In this document: positions 21,971-63,343 of the stretch, piece after piece
Layout: each line of letters opens with the position of its first letter
Numbering within the stretch: position 1 is the stretch's first letter
NCBI GenBank assembly: GCA_963693315.1
Contig: OY856188.1
Coordinates: 216,574,495-216,638,494, forward strand
Direction: 5' to 3'
DNA from: Diogma glabrata
Taxonomy: Eukaryota; Arthropoda; Insecta; Diptera; Cylindrotomidae
Length of the DNA stretch: 64,000 bases
The notes under the pieces: model-generated
Told to the model about the DNA's origin: nothing
What the model saw: the letters and a program-made list of their open reading frames with translations, nothing else
Databases searched by the model: none
Program-made: the position numbers and the translations under genes

Positions 21971-22943
21971 GCCTACAAATGCGTTTATGGCACATTCACA
22001 GTGGTCTTTCTAAATTCGAAGCTTAGAATGTGACAGTGACGTTCATAACTACATAGGATCTCTGATAGATTGATTCCTAGTATTTGGAATTTATTTTCGC
22101 ACACATTCAGCTTACCTATATCATTCTCTAAAAAAATTATCTAGTGCTAAGAATCACATAAGGGATTACTTCCTACCCATTCGGCATGTCTGAGGAACAT
22201 GACGGTGTCCTTGAGAAGTCGTTGATGCATTCTTCTTACTATTCCTCCGGAAAGAGTGACTCCAGCCAACTTATTGTTTGCTTTTACAATAAACCACGAA
22301 ATTTAAAATTCTTAAAAGTGAATTATTCAAAACTGAATATTGTGATTCCAGCCAAAATCTAGTCCAAATCTTCTGCACAAATCATTCTTCAAGAATGATT
22401 CACAGTCAGAAGTCATCTTGATAACCGTGTCACAGCTGTCTAGTTAATGTCTTCCTTTTAAACTGCGATGTTTGTTCTTTGTTATATGGGGATCTCTTTT
22501 CTAGCATTTTGGTTTCGTAATCCTGTAATGTTATGAATATCTGACACACTTTCAAATTTCATTTTTGAGATATGGGCATTCAGTCCGATTCAGTCCTAAA
22601 TCAACAATTCAGTCTGATTCAGTTCGATGGAATTAATTTTAAAATATTTGGAAATTTTGTTATTTTAATCTTACAAAAGGGGGTTTTCAAAAAAAATCAA
22701 AAGCTCAACTTAAAAATTTAGTCAGGTTTTGAAATTTATAGCCTCATTGTATATACTTAAAGAAAAATAAAGATCACCTGCAGTCGAATATTATTTTGTA
22801 AAATTTATCAACAACGAACGAACGTTATACCGTCGTCAAATGAATCCTTCCACAATCAACACACAAACTCAAAAATTATCGATATTTCATAAGTTCGAGC
22901 AGATTCAATTGATGCTGTTAACTGTTAACACATCTCCACAATA
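21971..22943. other. non-coding, nothing recognised
   Basis: No coding exon or known repeat seen. Local repetition of CAGTC(C/T)GATTCAGT around 22583-22625. Confidence 0.4.
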
Positions 22944-24835
22944 CTGCCGTGCTAAGCACAAATGGCGTATCTTGAATTTTTGACATTTCGAGATATTAAC
23001 ACTCTGAAAAAAAAATTGAAGTTCATGGCAACCTCATCTCGAAGTTGGCAGTTGATTATACATGCAAAGAAAAATTATTTGCAAACAATTTCACTGTGAT
23101 TGGGACAACTACACGATAACATTTTCCTAATAACAGAATGAGGTTTATTTAAAATATAAAGTGTTATATCCAATATAACAGTAGTTGAATAAAGATAATA
23201 GCTACTTCTCTGAAAAAAATTTTCTTTGGCCTTATATCATGAATTTTTCATTATAAAGTTTAAGTATTTGAGATTGCACATGCAATGCAATAATATAAAT
23301 ATAAATAAAATCACTGACCATAATATCATATTTGCCAAATTTAAAAATCGTCCAAAAGTAATCATTGAAGAAAAACAAATAACATGCTGGAAAAATTACA
23401 GTCGTGATAATCTTATTAATGAACTAAATAATAATATAGAGATGGATTCTAATTGCAATGATGACTTTATAATATCTGATGGTTTAATGAAAACGCTTTT
23501 GGAAGTAGTAAACAACATGGTAAAACTGAAAACAATCAGAAACACAATTGATAATCGGTGGTACACTCCTGACCTAAAGGAACTAAGATTAAAACGAAAC
23601 TCTAAGCACAAACTTGCTAAATTCACAGAAAAAACTACAGATTGGGATGACTATAAGAACACAAGAAACCTATATAAACAACTATTGCGTAGCAAAAAAA
23701 ATAAGTATATTTCTGATAAGATACTTTGTCATAAAAATGATCCTAAATCTCTTTGGAAAATATTGAAATCATTATATACGAGTAAAACAAACAAAACATT
23801 TAACTTAGTGTTTGACAATATAACAGTGATAGATCCTGCGGAGTTGGCAGAAAAACTTAATTCAGTGTTTATTAATAGCATAGAAGATATTTACAACAAT
23901 TTAGAGCCGGGGATATATGATCCAAAGTACAAAAATTTAAATATCAAAGAAAATTTAAAGTTCGAAATGGTTACTTCTGAAGATCTGCAAAAGGTTGTTA
24001 GTAGCATCAAGTCAAAAAGTTGTATTAATAACATAAGTAAAAAAGTTTTACTCGATGCTATGATCTCTGAGAAATTTATAAATGAGTTTGTTAATATTAT
24101 TAATAAATCCCTCGAACATGGTATTATTCCTGAAAAATGGAAAGTATCGACGGTTATACCAATTCCTAAGGTAGTTTGTCCTAAAACTGCGGAGGATCTT
24201 CGGGGAATTAATATTCTACCTATTTATGAATCAGTTCTTGAGCAGATTGTAAAAACAAAGCTTGTTAACCATCTTGAATTTAATAAAATATTAGCTGAAC
24301 AACAATCAGGCTTTCGACGTGGTCATTCCTGTGAAACTGCAATCAATTTAATGGTAGTCAACTGGAAAAATAATCTTGATATGGATTTGGTCATCTGTTG
24401 CGTTTTTCTTGACTTTAGAAGAGCTTTCGAAACTGTAGACAGAGATACACTGTTGGAAAAAATGAAACGATATGGAATCACTGGTACAGAGTATAGATGG
24501 TTTCAGAATTATTTAAGCAACAGAAAACAATCAGTCAAAATTCAGAACTACAAATCAACAGAGTTATTTAACAATTTAGGAGTACCAGAGAAGGTTGAGA
24601 AGGTTATATTATTTGTTAATGTTGTAAAATATTAATTATTGGATTATTAAATAGTAAATTTGATACGTTTAAAGAAGATACGGTATATTTAAAAGAGTAA
24701 TTTTAGAATAAAAAAATTAATTTAATGGTTTAATTATATGATAAAAATGTCCGTCGACTGTTATTATATCATCTTAGATGCATAACTCGTTTTTGACAAA
24801 AAAGCAAGATACGCCCTTTGTGCTTAGCACGGCAG
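22944..24835 (+). mobile_element. TIR-bounded element containing a truncated LINE reverse transcriptase
   Basis: 31-bp terminal inverted repeats at 22944-22974 and 24805-24835 (outer end CTGCCGTGCTAAGCACAAA, one mismatch overall) flanked by AATA on both sides (22940-22943 and 24836-24839), a likely 4-bp target duplication. The left interior (22985-23275) recurs inverted at 30805-31110. The middle is an RT ORF. I do not recognise the superfamily from these ends. Either a LINE piece was captured by a DNA transposon, or a LINE inserted into one and was later trimmed at both ends. Confidence 0.65.
23226..24635 (+). CDS. truncated non-LTR reverse transcriptase ORF (469 aa)
   Basis: Homology begins near residue 28 with KITDHNIIFAKF, which resembles the end of a LINE endonuclease. 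Then come NRWYTPDLKELRLKRNSKH, DPKSLWKILKSLYTSKTN, WKVSTVIPIPKV, DLRGINILPIYESVLEQI, EQQSGFRRGHSCETAI, and motif A as FLDFRRAFETVDRDTLLEKM (about 24405-24460), then YLSNRKQSVKI. It stops matching directly after NNLGVP, where the 'QGSVLGP' block should follow. Motif C (YADD) and everything beyond are missing, so it cannot be an active polymerase. The first about 27 residues come from the surrounding transposon. There is no internal stop. Confidence 0.75.
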   Translation: MALYHEFFIIKFKYLRLHMQCNNININKITDHNIIFAKFKNRPKVIIEEKQITCWKNYSRDNLINELNNNIEMDSNCNDDFIISDGLMKTLLEVVNNMVKLKTIRNTIDNRWYTPDLKELRLKRNSKHKLAKFTEKTTDWDDYKNTRNLYKQLLRSKKNKYISDKILCHKNDPKSLWKILKSLYTSKTNKTFNLVFDNITVIDPAELAEKLNSVFINSIEDIYNNLEPGIYDPKYKNLNIKENLKFEMVTSEDLQKVVSSIKSKSCINNISKKVLLDAMISEKFINEFVNIINKSLEHGIIPEKWKVSTVIPIPKVVCPKTAEDLRGINILPIYESVLEQIVKTKLVNHLEFNKILAEQQSGFRRGHSCETAINLMVVNWKNNLDMDLVICCVFLDFRRAFETVDRDTLLEKMKRYGITGTEYRWFQNYLSNRKQSVKIQNYKSTELFNNLGVPEKVEKVILFVNVVKY

Positions 24836-25315
24836 AATATAAAATATGTTTTGTGAAATTCGAAGTAGCGAATGAGTTATTTTTCATTCGAGAGTAAGAT
24901 ATAGAGGTTATAATAATTCTATTTTGTATTTTATTGCAAATATGATAGGTTTATTGATGATGTAGATCGTATAAATATTTAAAGACCCTATGCAATACAT
25001 ATATTACATTTAGTGGGCTTAATATGCGTAATAACAACGTTTTGTGGCTTAATGACTAAGAACTGAATTTGGACACGGAAGACTCTGGTTTAATAGCTAG
25101 TCAAATGTAAACTGCTCGGTTGTTCAATATATATAAAGTGTCACACAATATGGATGTAATATAATGTTAGATTATACACTAAAGGGCACGTATCTTTGGA
25201 GCTCAGATGCGAGGCGAAAGAAAAAGAAAAAATTCAACATTTGAAAATTCATCATAGTGGGTAGCCTTTTTACCTTAAATATTACTGTTTCCATTCCAAA
25301 TGCTAGTTTTATTGT

Positions 25316-25526
25316 TTGACATGGTTCGTTGTCTTTTATTCCCTAAGGAGAAAATGATGCAATCCGCTCCCGCAAATAAGGGAACGGAATTGAACTTTAT
25401 ATACCACTCTTGCTAAAAATTTTTTTTTTGCACGCGTTGTAAATAAAATTCAATTCCGCTCCCTCATTTGCGGGAGCGGATTGCATCTTTTACTCCCTAG
25501 GGAGTAAAAAATAACAAACCATGACA
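25316..25526. mobile_element. MITE-like foldback, ~85-bp inverted arms
   Basis: Left arm 25316-25405 and the reverse complement of 25440-25526 share CATGGTT(C/T)GTT, ATGCAATCCGCTCCCGCAAA and GG(A/G)A(C/G)CGGAATTGAA. A short AT-rich centre separates them. No ORF. Confidence 0.7.
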
Positions 25527-25690
25527 ATAAGGATAATTTCCACAGAAGATTTTTACGATAAATTCAAACAAATTTGTATAAAAACTGCCTACCATGATGA
25601 ACATTAAAAATTATAATTTTCGTTCTTTTTAAATGAATAGATTAAATTTTTCATATCATAACTATATTCTGGTCGTTCAAAAATAGTACA

Positions 25691-25808
25691 TACACCGTTG
25701 GAGAGAGCATGTTATCTCCCTCGCTGATATGTAGCCCTGATGCTTCGCCCTCGGTCTGCAAACACGCCTCGGGAGAAAAACATGCACTTCTCTCCCTTGG
25801 TGTATAAT
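25691..25808. mobile_element. short MITE-like inverted repeat
   Basis: Outer arms ATACACCGTTGGAGAGAGCA and, on the opposite strand at the right, ATACACCAAGGGAGAGAAGT, both leading to CATGTT. The centre is GC-richer (GCCCTGATGCTTCGCCCTCG). Confidence 0.55.
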
Positions 25809-26079
25809 CTACTGTTAACTGGCTCTCAGTTCAAAAATATTATTTAAATTCTTAAATTTAACTGATGTTGATAAATAGTTGCTGAAATATTATCATATTA
25901 TCATTACCGTTATCATCCTCTTTAATAGGTATTTATTTTAAGGTTTGAAAAATTTCCTGGTAGCTTGGTTTCATTTTGCAGTATCTAGTACATATTTGTA
26001 AGGGAATCATCAAATTAAAAGGTGTTTGCTGTAAAAGGGAAAACGCCGAGTAATAAGAACATACAAATAATAAATAATT

Positions 26080-26343
26080 TTATTTAAAATTTTTTAATAT
26101 ACTTTTATTTTTACTTTAATTATATAATAATTATTTTTTTACTAATATAAGTAATATATTACAAAATTTACATAACTTAAAATTTTATTTTTATAACAAA
26201 ATTTATTTGTTTTGGCTTCAATTTATATGTCTTTATTATACAACAATTTGAATTTTTTTTTATTTTGATTTTGCACAACCCGGTTTATCAATCATCTCAG
26301 AAATTTAAATTAATATATTTTCTGTAATTTAAAATGTAAAGTT
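26080..26343 (-). other. slou: probable slouch 3' untranslated region
   Basis: Sequence just after the stop codon is extremely AT-rich with several TTTATT/TTTTATT words on the plus strand (AATAAA on the sense strand), for example near 26087-26110 and 26190-26240. The exact polyadenylation site cannot be assigned by eye. Confidence 0.4.
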
Positions 26344-56961
<30,618 letters not shown>

Positions 56962-58205
56962 AGTACAAAACTAGTTTTTTAACTGTCACAAACACTTATT
57001 TAATTCTATCACAAAATTAGTAAATTTTTTTTTAAATTTAAAATATTTATAAATTAATTTTTTTTAAGTATAAATTTCACAAAACATAAAATTTCATGTT
57101 TTTACACAAACTGTTATAATAATTTAAACATAAAACATTTTTGATTTTTCAAAACCAAAAAAACTTTCAACTAACATCGACGAATTCACCACGAAGACTA
57201 ATTTTTTATTTTCGAAAAACATAAATAGAAAAGCAAAAATAATAACATTATTTCAAAATCTAAAATACACTAAAAAAACAGTCAAATTCACTTAATTTGA
57301 CAGCATCCCGTACATTGATATAAATAAACGTTTAAACATCCCAATCCCCTTAAAATACAAGGAATATTACTAGCCACGCCTATTGAAATTAAATGGAATT
57401 GAGAAAAATCTCTCCAATTGGAATTTTACATTCATACTTTAACTCCACCTTTTTTTTAATAGCCTTAATTAATAATTTCACTGAGTTTTCATAAAAACGA
57501 GAGAAATTTTCCATTATTCTCAATAGATTTTCGTTTTGGTATTTTCCAATACAACCGCAAATATTTTTCCACTTTTTTTTCATACATAATTTTCCTAGAC
57601 GATTTTGTATTATTTTTACTGAATTAACTTTGGTTTTTATGTGTTTTTGAAGAGTTTGGAAAATTAGAGGAAAATTAAATTGATGTAAAAGATGTGAAAA
57701 TTAAAATAATTTTTTTATTTGCTTTTTTAATTTGAAATAAAATGTCTCCTTTTTTTATATGTGTAATTTATTTTTATTTTATTTTGTGTTTGAAAGAAAA
57801 ACAGAGCTTTTTGTGTTGTTGTTTTTGAAAGAAGACAAAAACAAAGATGAGTTCTTTGTGAGAATAAAAATTATATTTTTATAATAATTTTTATGGATTT
57901 AGATTTTTATTTAAATGATTTTGTTTTTTTATAAATGAGATTAGAAAAAATTTATCTATTGATATAATTTTATTTCCTTTTGGATTTGATGTAATTTTAA
58001 ATATGTTTGATTTGATTGATATAACATTACAATACATATTTTATTTTAGCTTTGTAGTTTAGTGTTTCTAATTTATTATTGTGTTGCAGATTAGTGACCT
58101 GTTTACGACGGTGATGTAAAATTACCTTTAGAACTTATTGATTCTACAATACTAATAGATTATTTATCCACAAAAAATAAGTTCGTGCAGTATATATATA
58201 GATAA
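56962..58205. other. upstream of slouch: 5'UTR/promoter region, not resolved
   Basis: Very AT-rich with no clear TATA/Inr pair that I would trust. The transcription start of slouch should lie here or in an upstream exon, but I cannot place it. Confidence 0.4.
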
Positions 58206-58308
58206 ATAACGTTGATTTTCTTGGGTTATAGCCTTGTTTTAATAATTTATAAATAATAACAAATTATTAATATAGATTAATAAATTTTATTATTATGAAT
58301 GTTTTTAA

Positions 58309-58347
58309 CATGTTTCGACGTCATTTACAAAACGTCATCATCAGAAC
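58309..58347 (-). ncRNA. hammerhead-ribozyme-like motif, left palindrome arm
   Basis: Mirror copy on the minus strand of the motif at 58628-58666 (same CTGATGA, stem II and CGAAAC). Confidence 0.45.
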
Positions 58348-58627
58348 AAAAAAAAAAAAAAGTAAATAGAAGTTAAAAAAAATATTTTTTAAAAAAAGTT
58401 TAGTAAAACTAATTATCGAAAAAAAGTTCAACATACAGAAAACGAATCCTTTGTAATAATTGAAATAAAACAAAATAATAATTATTATTATTATAATTAT
58501 TTTGTTTTATTTCAATTATTACAAAGGATTCGTTTTCTGTATGTTGAACTTTTTTTCGATAATTAGTTTTACTAAACTTTTTTTAAAAAATATTTTTTTT
58601 TAACTTCTATTTACTTTTTTTTTTTTT

Positions 58628-58666
58628 GTTCTGATGATGACGTTTTGTAAATGACGTCGAAACATG
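58628..58666 (+). ncRNA. hammerhead-ribozyme-like motif, right palindrome arm
   Basis: CTGATGA, a stem II GACGT/ACGTC with a TTTGTAAATG loop, then CGAAAC followed by ATGTT-AAA-AACAT, a possible stem III. CTGATGA and GAAA cores are both exact. The closing pairs of stem III and the weak A/T stem I are poor, so activity is doubtful. Penelope-like elements are known to carry hammerheads of this kind. Confidence 0.45.
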
Positions 58667-58769
58667 TTAAAAACATTCATAATAATAAAATTTATTAATC
58701 TATATTAATAATTTGTTATTATTTATAAATTATTAAAACAAGGCTATAACCCAAGAAAATCAACGTTAT

Positions 58770-60443
58770 ATACAAGAATCAGCCTAAGAATTTTTTAGAT
58801 TTCTTTGTTTCGTTTACAAAGACCTCTAAGTTAATATATATAGATAAAATTTAATTTTTTATTGACAGTAATGCAATCAGTGTTTCCATTGACGATAACT
58901 TTATTTCATTGTATCTTGTCGTTTCTATAATTTCTTATTGTTTAATTCATATAATTTTACGTGATAAAGAAAAGTTTGAGAACTGCCCTATTCTCTTTAA
59001 ATTTAAGTAATTTTTTTCAATGAATACAAGGCAATATTTTTGCTACGATATTTTGAAATATGTGACATGTTCATGATATATAGCCAGTCAAACAAATGTG
59101 AGTTCTGGATAAAAGATAAACATATATATACAAAAAGCAAAGCGAAAGGCAATTTTCTAGGGTAAAAAACTAAAGATAATTTTGTAAAATAATAAGTAAA
59201 AGATATCGAAGAAACACAAATGCATACCATAAATTATAAAAAATTTAAAATTAGAAATATATGTTTTATTAAAAATAGTAAGAAGTAAACATGTTAATTT
59301 TAAATAATAAAATTAAATTACGACTCTTTTCAAAGAACCTAATTTGCTCTTTCCCTAGTGCTCTTGTCCTAATTTGCCTAAGTTTGCCAAAAGCCTCTTT
59401 AATAATTTAAAAAATAGTACTCGTGTTTGCCCAATGTTAATAGCTGTATAAACTACGGACAGTTCGACATTAAATGTAATGCTTTAGAACTAGGACATTC
59501 GCACAAGGAGAGAAAGAGATTCGAAGAAGCAATTGCATATATGTATCACATGAGCACAATTATTTAGCAACTAAATGATAATTTTAAGGAGGTTTCGATA
59601 TCCAAAATTATAAAAAATGTCTTAACTTATCCTATCTTAAACTCATTATACTCATTGTTTCGAATACATTTAAAGTATGTATAACTTATATTGTGTGCAT
59701 ACAATAATTGTATAGCAAGATACTTTTGAGTTTGCTAACACTTACTTCCAAACTTCCAAATTGTATGTGCCATAATAGTGTTTTGGAAATATATTTGAAG
59801 ATAGTTGTAACTTGTAAGTCGCATATCGACCAAAGTAAAAGAATACGTGGTATGCTCAGTAAAGAATTCTGTTGCTTTTAGACGAGGGTTCAAGAAAAAA
59901 ATGTTTGACACCTGCATGTCTTGAAAATAATGCAAACAATGCAATGTTTCAACGTCTCCGTTGAAAGATGCTATAGTAATTTCAACAAAGCTTTGTCATG
60001 CATCATTAGAATATTGAAAAAGGTATATGCAGCCTTAGTTTTTATATTAAAGTTAGCTTCTTGAAGCATAAAAGCAGTATTTTAAATTTAAGTATGAGCA
60101 ATTTCACGAAGATTCAACAACGTTTTGACTTGACCCCTTTTAATTTTGATTATTTTTTGTTTATAGATAGTCTTTCATAAATAAAAAATACAAGTTCTCT
60201 TAGAAATTTGTTTTTTCGACCAGGGGTCTTCACAGGGTGCCCCTCAATTTTTTGTTATTTTGTGAGGTGAGTGCATTTTGACGAGCGATTGTAGAAAAAC
60301 TACTCAATCGATTTTCATAAATGATATGTCGTTGAATAGGTATTAGAACAAAGTTTTTAAAAATGTACACTGTTAATTTTTTGAAAAAACTTTTCCCGGT
60401 GTAACATAAGAAAAAAACGGTCTAATTGAAGAAAAGATGGCGC
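58770..60443. other. non-coding, nothing recognised
   Basis: AT-rich without coding exons. 60096-60140 (GAGCAATTTCACGAAGATTC, then GTTTTGACTTGACCCCTT) is a diverged relative of one arm of the palindrome at 60444-60554. Confidence 0.45.
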
Positions 60444-60554
60444 TATACGAGCAATTTCACACAAGTTCAGCAAATTTTTGGGAAATTTTGACTTGACCCC
60501 TTCAAGTCAAAATTTCCCAAAAATTTGCTGAACTTGTGTGAAATTGCTCGTATA
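60444..60554. repeat. perfect palindrome, 53-bp arms, 5-nt loop
   Basis: Arms 60444-60496 (TATACGAGCAATTTCACACA...) and 60502-60554 are exact reverse complements; loop CCCCT. A single diverged copy of the left arm sits 350 bp upstream (60096-60140), suggesting that the single arm is the ancestral state. Confidence 0.92.
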
Positions 60555-60669
60555 TTTATTGAACTCATCGAAAATCGGTGTTTCTTTTAAATACAATGAA
60601 ATCTTTTCCTTCTTTCGTCATACTCTCTCTTAAAATTCGTGAAAATCCACGACAAAATTTGTGTTAGTA

Positions 60670-61230
60670 TTGTTACGATTACAGAAAAATCTAGACGATT
60701 ACAGTGACTTCCAGAAAAATCAAATCACTACAACCAATTAATGAAATGAATAGTGTTGTTGTTGTTGTTGTTGTTGTATTTCGTGGAATTTGGGTCAACA
60801 ATAAATAAAATTGAATGATTTTATGAATCAAACCAGCATAACGTGCCACTCAAAAAAATAAAAGTCACTTTTACAAAATTTTTGTAATTATACAACACAC
60901 AAAATTTTTTGACAAAACTACAATTTTTTTCTTTCAAATCCAAAAATAATTTGTAAATAAATTAAATTTTTGGTTATTTCAAATAATTTTTTTTGTAATG
61001 TACAATCTTTTTGGTAAACTAACAAAAAAAATTGTGAGTTGTATATTTATAAACAATTTGTAAAATTTACTTAGTTTTTTTATTGAGTGAAATTAATCGA
61101 ATATTTTACTATTTTCTCAAGGTTTCTAAAAAGTGACCTCGAATTATCTAGAATTTGAGCAGAATAGTATAAAAGCAATTGCCTCTTGTAGATTAGTACA
61201 TAATTAGTTTTATTTTAAACGTGTGACGGT
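60670..61230 (+). repeat. possible solo LTR
   Basis: Begins TGTTACGATTACAG and holds a promoter-like stretch GAATAGTATAAAAGCAATTG (TATA-like at about 61168), followed by ATTAGTACATAATTAGT. (GTT)n runs at 60757-60776. No second copy in the window, so this rests on form alone. Confidence 0.3.
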
Positions 61231-61321
61231 AAAGTTAAAATTATAAAAGTGATATTTAAAATTAGTAATTAATTAATTAATTTCTCAGTTTAGATTTTAT
61301 AGAAATAATTTAAAAGTAGAG

Positions 61322-63343
61322 TGCTTGAATGCCAAAAAAAGTTATTATAATAGTCTCATTTCTAAAAATATTGCTAATCCTAGTTATTTGTGGAAAATTG
61401 TAAATGAACTAATTTATAACAAAAGTAATAAGCAATCAGTCATTACAAAAATTTAAAAAAAAGACATAGAACTAACGCACCCAATTAAAATTGCAAATGC
61501 TTTTAACGAACACTTTATTGAGGTAGGATCAAAACATAATCAACAATTTTCAGTTTGCAATTTTTTTAATTTGACACCTTGTAGTCCGAAAAAAGGTATC
61601 AACTTTTATCTTACGCCTACTAGTTCAGTTGAGTTGGAATCTATAATTAAGGGTCTAAATTTATCTGCTGCTGATTGTATATCTTCTAGATTTTTAAAAC
61701 AACAAATTAATGATATAATTAATCCACTAGAAAAGTTGATAAATTCTTGCTTAGCGAAATGTGAATTTCCGGATAATTTAAAGATAGCCAAGGTTCTTCC
61801 ATTATTTAAATCTGGAGAAAAAATAAATATGTCAAATTATAGACCAATTTCAATTTTAAACAGTGTTTCAAAAATATTTGAAAAAGTTTTGTTAGCTCGT
61901 CTTGAAACTTTTTTAACTGCCAATGAAATAATTCATCCTCAGCAATTTGGTTTTACAAGTCGGTCAAGCACTTTAACTGCTTGTGTTCATATGATAGATT
62001 TTGTACAAAAAAATATTAGTAATGGTCTTTATGTTGCATTGCTTTTTGTTGATATATCTAAAGCTTTTGATTCCATTGATCATGAATTATTGCTTCAATG
62101 CTTATTTGATTTAGGAATAAAAGAGCCAGATATTAGCATTTTTCGATCATATTTAAGTAACCGTATGCAATTTGTGCAAATTGGAGATACAAAAAGTGAC
62201 TTGAAGCTTATTAAATCTTGTGTCCCTCAAGGTTCTATTTTGGGACCAATTTTATTTAATATAATGATTAATGGCGTGTTTGATCTTTCTCTTAAAGGAA
62301 AAGCACAGTGCTATGCAGATGACTCTGCGTTCATGTATGCCTGCAAAAATCATACTGACTTGATTCCAGCTATTCAGGAAGATCTTTTGAAATTAGATTC
62401 ATGGTTCAATTCGATTCGTTTAAACATAAATATAAATAAAACAGAATTCATGCTATTTAAATGTTCTGATTTAATTAATAATTTACCTATGCTTCATAAT
62501 AATGTAATTGATTCTGTTGAAATTTACAATTACCTTGGCCTAACAATCGATTTTAAATTAAATTGGGAGAAACACATTCAAAACATCACAAAAAAAGTTT
62601 CACCTTTAATATTTGCTGTGAAAAGAATTCGTCATTTGGTTAGCTTAAATACGCTATGGTCCATTTATCATGCCCATTTTGTTTCGCATTTGATTTATCT
62701 AAATCCTTTATGGAATTCTGCTACACAATCAAGGATTCACTGTTTAGAAGTGCTTCAAAATAGAATAATAAAAACCATTAGGTTCCTGCCGAACTTACAT
62801 CCAACAATAAAATTGTATGACCATAAAATTATTCCTTTTAGAAAAATATGTAAATCAGAAACATTAATATTTATATTCAAACTTAAAAATAATCTTATTA
62901 AAAATAATATTATATTAAGAAGAGCTAATGAGATCCACCATTATCAAACACGTAGAAATGCAGATTTCTTTATTGATTTCAGAAAACTAAATGTAGGTAG
63001 AAGTTCAGTTTTGTTTTCTGGCTTGGCTGATTTTAATGCACTTCCTACTCCGTTAAAGATGGAAACATCTTTAACAAAATTCAAAATTAATGTACGACTT
63101 CTTTAATTTTTTCTAAATGTTGAGATTATGCTTTTGTTTTCATAAATACTTTTCTTAACACTAACTGTGTATTATATTTTAATCATATTTTGTTTAATTT
63201 AATTATACTATTTTTATTATTTTACTCTAATTTACTAATTGTACTTCTGTTTTGTTGATTTTAATTTGAATTAATTGTTACTATTTCAAGGCTTTGCCTT
63301 TTTGTAACATGAAATGTTTAAATAAAGCAAAAAAAAAAAAATA
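61322..63343 (+). mobile_element. 5'-truncated non-LTR retrotransposon with long open RT frame
   Basis: Coding homology already exists at 61330 (AKKSYYNSLISKNIANPSYL, with a stop at about 61458), then an uninterrupted RT from 61571. A 3'UTR of about 220 bp ends in AATAAAGC and a poly(A) run (63330-63343). Endonuclease and ORF1 are absent, the usual result of 5'-truncated LINE insertion. No convincing target-site duplication was found, although AGAAATAATTT occurs on both sides (61299 and 63357). Confidence 0.8.
61571..63106 (+). CDS. non-LTR retrotransposon reverse transcriptase (511 aa, open)
   Basis: RT domains in order: PDNLKIAKVLPLFKSGEKIN, NYRPISILNSVSKIFEKVLL, QFGFTSRSSTLTACVHMIDF, motif A LLFVDISKAFDSID (about 62040-62080), CVPQGSILGPILFNIMING, motif C CYADDSAF (about 62309-62332), LNININKTEFMLF, then the thumb NYLGLTIDFKLNWEKHI and C-terminal LNPLWNSATQSRI. 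Catalytic aspartates are present in both motifs and there is no internal stop over 511 codons. This suggests one of the younger insertions in the window. The clade looks Jockey/CR1-like from the motif spacing; this is not certain. The true ORF starts upstream (endonuclease), so the ATG used here is only the first in the surviving frame. Confidence 0.85.
   Translation: MTPCSPKKGINFYLTPTSSVELESIIKGLNLSAADCISSRFLKQQINDIINPLEKLINSCLAKCEFPDNLKIAKVLPLFKSGEKINMSNYRPISILNSVSKIFEKVLLARLETFLTANEIIHPQQFGFTSRSSTLTACVHMIDFVQKNISNGLYVALLFVDISKAFDSIDHELLLQCLFDLGIKEPDISIFRSYLSNRMQFVQIGDTKSDLKLIKSCVPQGSILGPILFNIMINGVFDLSLKGKAQCYADDSAFMYACKNHTDLIPAIQEDLLKLDSWFNSIRLNININKTEFMLFKCSDLINNLPMLHNNVIDSVEIYNYLGLTIDFKLNWEKHIQNITKKVSPLIFAVKRIRHLVSLNTLWSIYHAHFVSHLIYLNPLWNSATQSRIHCLEVLQNRIIKTIRFLPNLHPTIKLYDHKIIPFRKICKSETLIFIFKLKNNLIKNNIILRRANEIHHYQTRRNADFFIDFRKLNVGRSSVLFSGLADFNALPTPLKMETSLTKFKINVRLL

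Larger units (their letters stand above)
24836..26079. other. non-coding, contains two MITE-like foldbacks
   Basis: Apart from the two inverted-repeat elements annotated separately (25316-25526 and 25691-25808), I see no gene or repeat here. Position is just downstream of the slouch 3' end. Confidence 0.5.
58206..58769. repeat. 564-bp perfect or near-perfect palindrome (274-bp arms)
   Basis: 58206-58479 and 58496-58769 are reverse complements by eye, with a 16-nt AT loop (58480-58495). The arms start ATAACGTTGATTTTCTTGGG. Each arm contains a hammerhead-like motif. Coordinates of both inner and outer borders sum to the same value (116975), so the arms have equal length with no net indel. Confidence 0.85.
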
